This document shows, piece by piece, positions 1 through 8,400 of a stretch of 64,000 nucleotides of DNA. Source of the DNA: TH-plancto1 sp043777375 (lineage in GTDB: Bacteria > Planctomycetota > Planctomycetia > Planctomycetales > Planctomycetaceae); NCBI GenBank assembly GCA_043777375.1, contig JAYWHX010000196.1:16998-80997 (forward strand). Direction: 5' to 3'. Position 1 is the stretch's first letter, and every line of letters begins with the position of its first letter. The notes under the pieces were generated by a model. That model did no database searches. It had not been told where the DNA came from and was given only the letters and a program-made list of their open reading frames with translations. The position numbers were made by a program, and so were the translations under genes.

Positions 1-14
1 CAGGAAACAGACTC

Positions 15-809
15 ATGACCAATGACGCATTCCGCTGGTACAACGTCGGTGCTTGGAGTAACTACGGTCTCGCGGTGCCGAACTTCTCGAACGACACACA
101 GTCGCAGAACGACACGATCCGGTATCTGACCGATGTGGTCGGTCGGAATTTGCAGGCGATCTTGTGGCATCCCGACGCTCGGCTGCGGACTCCGCCGTCG
201 ATCAACACGCTGACGCGGATTCACAAGCTCTGTACGCGGGCGAGGTCGATCCTGGCGTCGCGGGCGGTCCCTGCTGCGACTCTGAATATGGAGACGGCTC
301 ACGCCCTCCCGGCAGCCGAGCAGTTCCTGGTCTACCCGACCCCGTACTTCAAGGTGCGGAACCAGTGGCTCAAGCAGTACGCCGGGTTGATGCTGCTGTC
401 GCTGACCGAGTCGATGCAGCACCAGGAGAACGCCCGTCCACTGGAAATCAGCGAAGCGTTCGCCGGGCTGATCGGACAGTACGTGCAGCGGGTCTACCGG
501 CTGATGGCGACGGAACTGTTCCGCGTACCTCTCGCTGAGGCCTCGAAGCCCGACTTTACGATCAGCGACGAACAGCTGGCGAGCTACAACCCCTCGGTCT
601 GGTTCACCTCGACCGAGATGCTCGACACGGTCGCTCCGCTCGATGACTGGCCGACGGAGGATGATCTCGAAGTCCTGACCAACGGCATCCCGATCAGTCA
701 CCTGCCCATCTTGGGCCGCTGGCCCAATGGTCCGGTGGCGAGTGCGGGAACCAATGGTCAGGCCACCGTGCCTCCCACGGAATCATTCGCACCGGCACCC
801 ACCGCGTAA
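15..809 (+). CDS. Phage-type structural hypothetical protein
   Basis: I do not recognise the family. The 264-residue product has no signal peptide or membrane segment and ends in a Pro/Ala/Thr-rich tail. A purine-rich AGGAAACAG lies just before the ATG and supports the start. It is the first of a run of closely spaced + strand genes that includes tail tube, chaperone and tape measure, so a role as a head-tail connector, completion or other virion protein is inferred from position only. The gene is complete, but its operon begins upstream of the window. Confidence 0.7.
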   Translation: MTNDAFRWYNVGAWSNYGLAVPNFSNDTQSQNDTIRYLTDVVGRNLQAILWHPDARLRTPPSINTLTRIHKLCTRARSILASRAVPAATLNMETAHALPAAEQFLVYPTPYFKVRNQWLKQYAGLMLLSLTESMQHQENARPLEISEAFAGLIGQYVQRVYRLMATELFRVPLAEASKPDFTISDEQLASYNPSVWFTSTEMLDTVAPLDDWPTEDDLEVLTNGIPISHLPILGRWPNGPVASAGTNGQATVPPTESFAPAPTA

Positions 810-820
810 GTGAGGCCACG

Positions 821-1162
821 ATGTACGAGTACCGCGCCCGCATCTCGCGGGTGATTGACGGAGACACGGTGGAGGCCGAGATCGACCTCGGGTTCCGCGT
901 GTCTCTGGACGTGGTGCTGCGGCTGGTCGGGATCAACACCCCCGAGGTGCATGGTCCAGACCGCCCACGCGGCCTGGCTGCGAAGGGGCAGCTTATTGAA
1001 CTGCTGCAGCAACTGACGCCTGCGGATGGACGGATTGTCGTCCGGACGCAGAAAGATCTGACCGAGAAGTACGGTCGCTACCTGGCCACGCTGATCGCCA
1101 GTGACGTGAACCTGAACGACCGCATGGTGACCGACGGGCATGCAGTGGCCTTCATGGTCTGA
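821..1162 (+). CDS. Staphylococcal-nuclease-fold (SNase-like) protein
   Basis: Small 113-residue protein matching the thermonuclease fold: VIDGDTVEAEIDLGF is the first strand with the Ca-binding Asp, followed by LRLVGINTPEVHG, the classic R-x-x-G-I-x-T-P-E segment, and later YGRYLATL. SNase-family proteins cleave DNA or RNA with Ca2+. The gene lies 11 bases after the preceding phage gene and ahead of the tail tube gene, so it appears to be part of the virion operon. No signal peptide is present, unlike secreted nucleases. Whether it degrades host DNA or is a structural use of the fold cannot be told from sequence. Confidence 0.8.
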   Translation: MYEYRARISRVIDGDTVEAEIDLGFRVSLDVVLRLVGINTPEVHGPDRPRGLAAKGQLIELLQQLTPADGRIVVRTQKDLTEKYGRYLATLIASDVNLNDRMVTDGHAVAFMV

Positions 1163-1211
1163 GCCATCTTCTCTGGCTCTCCTCTCTCGTCTCTGAACTC
1201 TGGACTCTCCG

Positions 1212-1652
1212 ATGTCTGTGAAACTTGGTCTCGATGCCCGGCTCTACCGCAACACGGGGGCATATTCGTCCGTCACCTGGAACGAGGTGAAGAACGTCAA
1301 AGACCTGACGCTCAGTCTCGAAGCTGGTGAGGCCGACGTGACCACGCGCGGCAACGGCGGCTGGCGAGCCACGATCGCCACGCTCAAAGACGGTAGCCTC
1401 GAATTCGAGATGGTCTGGGACACAGCGGACGACGACTTCACCGCCATCCGCACCGCGTTCCTGACCAATGGCACGGTCGAGTTCGCCGTCCTGGATGGCC
1501 CGGTGGCCACTTCGGGATCGCAGGGGCTGCGAGCGGCGATGGCGATCACGAACTTCAGCCGGTCGGAACCGCTGGAAGAGGCGATCAAAGTCAGCGTGAC
1601 TGCCAAGCCGACGTACAGCGATCACCCGCCGGAGTGGATGGTGACGACGTAG
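1212..1652 (+). CDS. Phage major tail tube protein
   Basis: 146-residue beta-rich protein with the character of tail tube subunits of siphophages: an N-terminal MSVKLGLDARLYRN strand, a VKDLTLSLEAGEADVTTR segment, then LEFEMVWDTADDDF. Tail tube monomers stack as hexameric rings around the tape measure protein. Position directly before a tail-chaperone gene and the tape measure fits the usual tail order. The start at 1212 follows a pyrimidine-rich leader and has no clear Shine-Dalgarno sequence. The family call rests on my recognition of similar sequences plus gene order. Confidence 0.7.
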   Translation: MSVKLGLDARLYRNTGAYSSVTWNEVKNVKDLTLSLEAGEADVTTRGNGGWRATIATLKDGSLEFEMVWDTADDDFTAIRTAFLTNGTVEFAVLDGPVATSGSQGLRAAMAITNFSRSEPLEEAIKVSVTAKPTYSDHPPEWMVTT

Positions 1653-1705
1653 TCCGACCTCGTCGGATTGTTCCTTGGCTCCCTGATTCATCGAGACCAT
1701 TCTTC

Positions 1706-2182
1706 ATGCACACGTTCAATGACACTCTCGGTCGCACCTGGACCGTCACGATTACTGTCGATGCGATCCGCCGGGTGCGGTCGCTGCTCGACATCAACCT
1801 GCTGGATGCCATCGAAGGCAAGCTCCTCGAACGGCTAGTGATGGACCCGGTGTTGCTGTGCGACATCTTGTTCGCTCTGGTTCAGCCGGAGGCCCAGGCA
1901 AAGAACATCTCCGATGAGGAGTTTGGTAAGGCACTCGGCGGTGACGTGCTGGATCATGCGACGACCGCGCTGCTGGAGGAACTGGTCGATTTTTTCCCGA
2001 GCGCCCGGCGGACGGTGTTCCGCAAGGCGCTGGTGAAGCTCAAACGGCTGGAGGGGATGGCGATCGAAACCGCGAACCAGCGGCTGGAGAGCGACGAACT
2101 GGAACGGAAGATGGCCGCCGCTCTGAACACCACGTCGACATCTGGCGGCTCATCTGGCAACTCGCCGGTGTCATCGGCGTAG
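1706..2182 (+). CDS. Phage tail assembly chaperone, first-frame product
   Basis: The product starting at ATG 1706 (MHTFNDTLGRTWTV) is 158 residues; an upstream in-frame start at 1634 would add an unconserved-looking 24 residues that overlap the previous stop, so I reject it. It is largely helical and corresponds to the lambda gpG-like chaperone that coats the tape measure protein before tube assembly. The C-terminus is Ser/Gly/Asn-rich. A second reading frame encoding a conserved-looking chaperone tail overlaps its 3' end, see the next entry. Family assignment is from gene order and recognisable sequence character. Confidence 0.65.
   Translation: MHTFNDTLGRTWTVTITVDAIRRVRSLLDINLLDAIEGKLLERLVMDPVLLCDILFALVQPEAQAKNISDEEFGKALGGDVLDHATTALLEELVDFFPSARRTVFRKALVKLKRLEGMAIETANQRLESDELERKMAAALNTTSTSGGSSGNSPVSSA
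1990..1996 (+). other. Candidate -1 slippery heptamer T-TTT-TTC
   Basis: In the chaperone frame the codons GAT-TTT-TTC give the X-XXY-YYZ pattern needed for -1 slippage into the frame that carries the downstream extension, which is open from here to 2415. It lies further upstream than in lambda G/GT and would replace about 60 residues by a low-complexity linker, so another shift site nearer 2130 is possible. Confidence 0.25.
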
Positions 2183-2217
2183 TTCCCGGCCCGTTCACGC
2201 TGCGAGAGCTGGTCTGG

Positions 2218-2415
2218 ATGGCCGATGCCAAACAGACCGATGCCTGGAACCACACCGCAGCTGTCCTGGCGATGCTGGCCAATACGCACCGCAATCCGAA
2301 GAAGACGCGACCATTCAAGCCCAGTGACTTCCATCCGGGCACACGCCGCACGCGACCGAAGGAGCCAATTCCCAAGGTCGACATCTCCATCCTCAAGACG
2401 GTGTTTGTAAAGTAA
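2218..2415 (+). CDS. Tail assembly chaperone, second-frame (GT-like) extension
   Basis: From ATG 2218 this gives 65 residues (MADAKQTDAWNHTAAVLAM, later RPFKPSDFHP). The coding signal clearly begins earlier in the same frame: codons from about 2131 read IWRLIWQLAGVIGVVPG then FTLRELVWMAD, without any ATG, GTG or TTG. The conserved-looking part is therefore cut by the ATG start, which suggests that the domain is normally made as a -1 frameshift fusion with the preceding chaperone, as in lambda G/GT. It ends in TAA directly abutting the ATG of the tape measure gene at 2416. Confidence 0.7.
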   Translation: MADAKQTDAWNHTAAVLAMLANTHRNPKKTRPFKPSDFHPGTRRTRPKEPIPKVDISILKTVFVK

Positions 2416-4404
2416 ATGGCCGCTGCCCAAGGAATCCGTGCAGGCCGAGCATTCGTCGAGCTATTCGCTGACGACACGAAGCTCGTGCGTGGGCTGAGGT
2501 CGGCGGAGAAGCGACTGAAGGCGTTCGGAGCCAGCGTGCAGTCGATCGGCACCAAAATCTTTGGTCTCGGTGCTGCGGCGATTGCCCCGCTGCTGGCGAC
2601 CACAAATGTGTTCGCTGAACTCGGAGATCAGATGGCGAAGATGTCCGTCCGGACCGGGATCTCGGTGGAGTCGCTGTCGGAACTGGGTTACGCCGCCGAG
2701 CAATCGGGGGCGGACATGGAGACGCTCGAAGGCGGCGTCCGCAAGCTGCAGAAGTTCCTGGTGGCTGTGGCGGAAGGGTCGGACTCGGCATTGTCGGTTC
2801 TCTCCAGTCTGGGACTGACGCTGGCCGATCTGTCGCGGCTCACACCCGACAAGCAGTTCGAGCTGCTGGCCGACCGGATCTCACAGATCCAGGACCCAGC
2901 CATCAAGGCTGCGATGGCGATGGAAGTGTTTGGCAAGACCGGCACCTCGCTGCTCCCGATGTTTCAGGACGGAGCGAAGGGGATTCAGGCTCTACGGAAG
3001 CAAGCCCGCGTTCTGGGACTGGTGATCCGGACCGAGGATGCGAAGGCCGCCGAACAGTTCGGCGACACGCTGTCTGACTTGTGGAAGGTGATCAAGAGCG
3101 GCGTGTTCGCGGTCGGCATGGCGATCGTCCCGCTGCTGCAGGACTGGGCCCTGAGTGCGATCCAGGTCGCGAAGGTTACCGCCGACTGGGTCCGCGACAA
3201 CAAGCAGCTGATCGTCACGGTGTTCAAAATCGTGGCGGGCGTCATGGCTGCCGGAGCCGCGATCCTGGCTTTGGGAGTTTTGGTCTACGGCGTCGGAGCG
3301 GCGTTCGGAATCGCGGCTTCACTGATTACCGGCGTCGGAGCGGTTCTGGGAACCATCGGCACCGTGATCGCCGCATTGCTCTCGCCGATCGGCCTCGTAT
3401 CGGTCGCGATCGTCGGGCTGGGTGGGTATCTGCTGTATGCCTCGGGACTCGGGGCGCAAGCGCTGCAATGGTTGGCCGATCAGTTTCAGGCACTCAAGGC
3501 GGATGCCCTTGCCGCGTGGCAGGGAATTGGGGATGCCCTGGCAGCTGGGGATCTGTCGCTGGCGGCGAAGATCCTGTGGCTCACGCTCAAGATGGAGTGG
3601 CAGAAGGGCGTTGCGTTCCTGGAAGAACACTGGGCCGCGTTCAAAGAGTTCTTCCTCAGCGTTGCGACCGATGCGTTCTACGGTGTCGTCGGAGTGCTGA
3701 TCAACGCGTGGTCCGGGTTGCAGTCGGCATGGATTGAGACGACGGCGTTCCTGGCTGATGCCTGGACGGTGTTCACGTCGTCACTGACCAAGGGTTGGAG
3801 TACCGCGCAGAACTTCATCAGCAAGGGCGTGCTGCGGCTGATGAAGCTGTTCGATTCGAGCCTCAATGTCGAAGCTGCTTCGAAAGTTCTCGATGAGAAC
3901 TTTGCCGCTCAGAACGCCGCGAACGATCAGCAGCGGAACCAGCAGATTGGTGAACGCGATCAGCGTAAGCAGGAACAGCTCGCCCAGGTCGAAGCTGATC
4001 GACAAGCTGCGCAGGGCGAGAATGGTCAGATGGCCGCTGAAAGCCACGCCGCTCGCCAGCGGCAGAATCAGAACGATCTGCAGGCTTCCGAGGAAGCACT
4101 CCGGAAAGCCCGCCAGGAATGGGAAGCTGCGAGCGCCGATGCCGCCACGCAGCGGCAACAGGCTGACGCCAACGCACCTGACCGCCTGCGGCGGGCGCAG
4201 CAGGATCTGACTGGAATGGACGATCTCCTCAGTCAGATCGGCCAGGACAAGGTCAGCGTCAAAGGAACGTTCAACGCCCTCGGAGCCCGTGGCCTCGGTT
4301 CCGAAGGCCCCGCCGAACGTACCGCCAAAGCGACCGAAGACACAGCCAAGAACACCAAACGCATCCTACAGGAAGCCCAGCACGGCGGGCTGACCTTTGG
4401 GTAA
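2416..4404 (+). CDS. Phage tail tape measure protein
   Basis: 662 residues. The N-terminal part (about 10-220) is the helical tape-measure domain, with KRLKAFGASVQSIGTKIFG and MSVRTGISVESLSELG typical of TP901/PblA-like tape measures. Residues about 265-345 form a long Gly/Ala-rich hydrophobic stretch able to insert into the host membrane. Residues about 495-640 are polar, Gln/Ala/Arg-rich and probably coiled coil. The protein sets tail length and travels with DNA into the host. Its ATG follows the TAA of the preceding gene without a gap, suggesting translational coupling. A length of 662 residues implies a tail of roughly 100 nm if the usual 1.5 Angstrom per residue holds. Confidence 0.88.
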   Translation: MAAAQGIRAGRAFVELFADDTKLVRGLRSAEKRLKAFGASVQSIGTKIFGLGAAAIAPLLATTNVFAELGDQMAKMSVRTGISVESLSELGYAAEQSGADMETLEGGVRKLQKFLVAVAEGSDSALSVLSSLGLTLADLSRLTPDKQFELLADRISQIQDPAIKAAMAMEVFGKTGTSLLPMFQDGAKGIQALRKQARVLGLVIRTEDAKAAEQFGDTLSDLWKVIKSGVFAVGMAIVPLLQDWALSAIQVAKVTADWVRDNKQLIVTVFKIVAGVMAAGAAILALGVLVYGVGAAFGIAASLITGVGAVLGTIGTVIAALLSPIGLVSVAIVGLGGYLLYASGLGAQALQWLADQFQALKADALAAWQGIGDALAAGDLSLAAKILWLTLKMEWQKGVAFLEEHWAAFKEFFLSVATDAFYGVVGVLINAWSGLQSAWIETTAFLADAWTVFTSSLTKGWSTAQNFISKGVLRLMKLFDSSLNVEAASKVLDENFAAQNAANDQQRNQQIGERDQRKQEQLAQVEADRQAAQGENGQMAAESHAARQRQNQNDLQASEEALRKARQEWEAASADAATQRQQADANAPDRLRRAQQDLTGMDDLLSQIGQDKVSVKGTFNALGARGLGSEGPAERTAKATEDTAKNTKRILQEAQHGGLTFG

Positions 4405-4406
4405 CC

Positions 4407-4670
4407 ATGACTGACACCCCACCTCCCACGGAACCCGGTCTGCTCCGCAAGGCGGCCAACTTCGGTCAAGCCGTCGTGAAGCACGTCGCCGATGGCGGCA
4501 AGCATGTGACCGACGAGGTCTATCTCGCTCGCCTCTCGGTCTGTGCCAACTGCCCGTCGCTCGATCCAGAGAAGCTGCGGTGCAAGGAGCGGACCTGCGG
4601 GTGTCGCCTGAAGACCAAGGCCCGCTGGCGTTCGGAGTCGTGTCCCCTCAAGAAATGGCCCACTGCGTAA
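4407..4670 (+). CDS. Small Cys-rich phage protein, putative zinc binder
   Basis: 87 residues, starting two bases after the tape measure stop. The C-terminal half holds six cysteines in VCANCP, LRCKERTCGC and SESCPLKKW, a spacing that would suit a zinc-binding or disulfide-bonded knot. The N-terminal half is a plain amphipathic helix. I do not know a function. Position between the tape measure and the next tail gene suggests a tail-tip or baseplate component or an assembly factor. Confidence 0.65.
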   Translation: MTDTPPPTEPGLLRKAANFGQAVVKHVADGGKHVTDEVYLARLSVCANCPSLDPEKLRCKERTCGCRLKTKARWRSESCPLKKWPTA

Positions 4671-4679
4671 GGAACCGCG

Positions 4680-5477
4680 ATGCCGATCACAGTGGCTGAA
4701 AAATGGGACAGCCGCGAAGGGACGCAGGGTGAGGGGGCGTCGACCGATTTGCGGTTCGTGATCCAGGGAACGGATGACGATACCGAGGCCAAGAGTGCCC
4801 TCGTCGCCGGTTCGCCCTTGTTGTATGCCGGGTTGATTCGCCAATCGTCGCACATCGAGCGGATTGGGGAAGACACTTGGGAAGGGACGGTGCGGTATGG
4901 GCTGACCAGTCCGCCCGAGCCCGGTCAGTCGTCGTTCTCATTCGACACCGGCGGTGGCTCGCAGCACATCACTCAGGGCCGAGGCACCAGCGCCCGCTAC
5001 TCGGCCCCCGGCAAGACCGCGCCGAACTTCGGCGGAGCGATCGGCGTGACCCAGGACAACGTCGAAGGCGTCGACATCTATGTCCCGATCTACAACTTCT
5101 CCGAGACCCACCACCTCGCCCCCACAGCTGTGACCGGAGCGTACAAAGCGACGCTGTTCTTCCTGACCGCGACAGTCAACAGCGACGGGTTCAAGGGGTT
5201 CGTCCCCGGTGAGGTACTGTTCCTCGGAGCCTCCGGCACCCAGCGTGGCCAAGAGGACTGGGAGATCACTTTCAAGTTCGCCGCCAGCCCGAACGCCACC
5301 GGCTTGGTCATCGGTGAGATCACCGGGATCAACAAGAAGGGGTGGGAATACCTGTGGGTGCGGTACGCCGATGCCGAGGACACGACCGCCAAGGTGCTGG
5401 TCAAGAAGCCGATCGCGGTGTATGTCGAGCAGGTTTATCCCACCAACAGCTTTGCGTCGCTCGGGATTGGTTCATAG
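4680..5477 (+). CDS. Phage tail-region structural protein, unknown family
   Basis: 265 residues, beta-rich, no transmembrane segment. The opening VAEKWDSREGTQGEGA with RFVIQGTDDDTEA and IERIGEDTWEGTVRYG looks like an extended beta-sandwich virion protein, and the C-terminus (YLWVRYADAEDTTAKVL) is again strand-forming. It starts nine bases after the Cys-rich gene and precedes the fibre gene, so a distal-tail or fibre-attachment role is inferred from order. No enzymatic motif was found. Confidence 0.65.
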   Translation: MPITVAEKWDSREGTQGEGASTDLRFVIQGTDDDTEAKSALVAGSPLLYAGLIRQSSHIERIGEDTWEGTVRYGLTSPPEPGQSSFSFDTGGGSQHITQGRGTSARYSAPGKTAPNFGGAIGVTQDNVEGVDIYVPIYNFSETHHLAPTAVTGAYKATLFFLTATVNSDGFKGFVPGEVLFLGASGTQRGQEDWEITFKFAASPNATGLVIGEITGINKKGWEYLWVRYADAEDTTAKVLVKKPIAVYVEQVYPTNSFASLGIGS

Positions 5478-5498
5478 TTCCTCTCTCAGCTCTCACCC

Positions 5499-8400
5499 AT
5501 GGAAAAAGTCCAATCCGGTCAACCGCTGCGTATCCCTGCCGAGACGTTCAACGCGTTCCTCGACGCAGCGCAGGATTTTCGTAACCGCCAACAGGCACGC
5601 GCCCGCGATCCCCAGCCAACGTTTCGCCAGTCTGGGATCGTGAAGGTCAAGAACGCCAGTGGCGAGGATCGCGGTCGATTCGACATCCTGGGGATCGATC
5701 GCCCGATCTTCACACCCACCGACAACCTCGACACATTTCAAAACGACATTCTGCTGGTCGGCGTGGTCCCCGATAAGGAGGACCATCCCGGCCGGTTTTG
5801 CATTTTGCTGGAGCCTCTCGCGGTCGACGGCATCGGTCTGGCCGTGATCAGCGGCGTCTGCCCGGTGCGGCTCGATGTCACCGAAGAAAGCGACACGTTC
5901 GCCGAGATCGAGCATGAAGAGACCGGGTTCCTAAAGTCCGGAGGCAGTGGTTCCGCCACGATTCTATGGAAGGAACCCGGAACTGGAGCCGACAAGTGGG
6001 CGGTGGTTCGTCTCGGCGATGCTCAGCCGATCATCCGCAAGGCCGAGATGATCGACACCCTCAAGCAGGGAGACACCGAGCCCGCCCAAGCCTGGCTCCT
6101 CAAATACGAGAACGACGCCTGGGAGCGGACCGACCAGCAGATTGATCTTTACGGCGACCAAGGTTTCCGGGGCGTGGCGTTCGGCAAGACCGCGACCGTC
6201 GATGCTGGGGACAAGATCGATGTCTACTTCTCCCACGAGGCCAAACACTGGTACGGCGTGGTCGGCGGCTGGTACTTCCACGGCGATGTCGTCGACGACA
6301 TTCCGGAGGGCGCTGGCGGCGAGGTGAAGCTCAACGTCGGGGCCGGTGCCGACGCCCGCGAGATCACCGTCCCCGCTTACAGCCCCTACGCCGCCGTCAA
6401 GAAAGATGACTTCGTCTCGGCCAACTGGAATACGTTCAGTCTGCATTGGGACATCGGGCCCTTCCAAAGCGGGGCAGCTGCCGAACCCGGCTGTGGGCTG
6501 GAGAAAGTCGACGACTCCAACGACCCCGATGACGGCAAGCTGCGAGTGAAGGTTGCAGATCTCGCCGGGGTCGGCCTCGAAGCCGCAGCCACGGGTTGCG
6601 AACTGACGGTCAACCCCGGCTGTGGGATCGGAGTGAACGCGGACGGCGTATTCCTGGATACCGCGACCGTAGCTGGGCCGGGACTGGGAGCCTTTGGAGC
6701 TTGCAGTCTGGGAGTTGTCCCCGGTTGCGGGATCTCGGTCGCCAATGGAGTGGTTGAGGTCACTGCGGATCAACTCGCCGGGAACGGCCTCTCTCCAGAG
6801 GGGAACTGCCAGTTGCAGGTGAACACCGGTTGTGGCCTGACCACCAACGGTGGTGTGGTGACGATCAACACCGCCGACCTTATCGGCAACTCGCGTGGAT
6901 TGCGAACGGTTGGGAACTGCGGGATCGAAGTCAACGCCGGGTGTGGTCTCAAGTACAACTTCGACGTGGTCGAGGTCGATGCCGATCTCTTGGCCGGGAA
7001 CGGTCTGGAGGTCATGCAGGGGACTGACTGTACGCTGACGACGCATCTGGGCTGCGGGCTGATGTTCGCCCTCGACGGCAGCGGAGCGATCGAGGTCAAC
7101 CCGTTCTCGATCGCCGGGAAGGGTCTCGAAGGGGACGAGACCAACGACAACTGCCTGCTCGACATCAAAGCGGGCTGCGGCCTATTCATCAACGGCGGCA
7201 ACGAACTCGAAGTCGCGCATGATGAGTTGGCCGGAGCGGGTCTGATGATCGGTAGTAACTGCTCGCTCGAGGTGGCAGCCGGATGCGGACTCGCGCTCGA
7301 TGCCGATGGCGATGTGCGGGTGGAGCGAGCCGCACTGATCGGGCCGGGCCTGAAGGTCGGCGAAGGCGAGTGCGATCTGGCCGTCGACTGTGATTGGATT
7401 CGAGACCACTGTGACCCCGCGATCGAGCTGATCGACGGCTGCGGGATCTATATCACCCAGACCGGGAACGATTACACGATCGAAGTCGCTCACGACGAGT
7501 TGGCCGGGAAAGGACTGGTCCTCGGGAGCAGCTGTCTATTGGATGTCTCGGTCGGTTGCGGATTGCAATTCGACGGCAACCAGGCGATCGAAGTGAACCC
7601 GACCGCTCTCGCCGGGAACGGCCTTGTTCCGGGAGCCAACTGTGCATTGGATGTGGACTGGGGCGATATCCCGGTCGGGTGCGGCATCTACTGGAACGGC
7701 ACCGCTCTCGAAGTCGCCAGCGATGAACTCGTGGGCAATGGCCTGACGCTGGGCAGCAACTGCACTCTTGATGTCGACTGCAGCTGGATCAGCGACAACT
7801 GCACTGGTTCCCAAGGCGAGCAAGGGTATCAGGGAGATCAAGGTTCCCAAGGCTATCAAGGATATCAGGGCTTCGATGGCCCACGGGGATATCAGGGATT
7901 TCCCGGCTATCAAGGACCGCAGGGCTACCAAGGGTATCAAGGCTACCAGGGCGAACGCGGCTACCAAGGGTATCAGGGGTTTCAAGGATTCGATGGCCCT
8001 CAAGGCTATCAAGGGTTTCCTGGGAGCCAAGGAGCACAGGGTATCTCTGGTTCGAATGGGACGGGAACTCAAGGGCCGCAGGGATATCAAGGGCCGCAGG
8101 GATATCAGGGGGCACAGGGATACCAAGGCGGTCAAGGACCACAGGGATACCAGGGATCGCAAGGGGGCCAAGGCCCGCAGGGCATGACCGGTTCGCAAGG
8201 CAGCAACGGCATCGGCACTCCCGGCCCCCAGGGGCCACAAGGTTCGCAAGGTTCAACGGGGAGCCAAGGCTCCGGCAGCACTGGCCCACAAGGACCGCAG
8301 GGTGTTCCGGGTGGCCAGGGTCCGCAAGGATCTCAAGGCTCAACGGGCAGCCAAGGCTTCGGAACCCAAGGGCCTCAGGGACCACAAGGCTCTCAGGGAT

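Noticed and set aside
5964..7046. 360-codon - strand frame opposite the fibre gene
   Set aside because: Composition reflects the antisense of the repeat modules; no ribosome site or family features.
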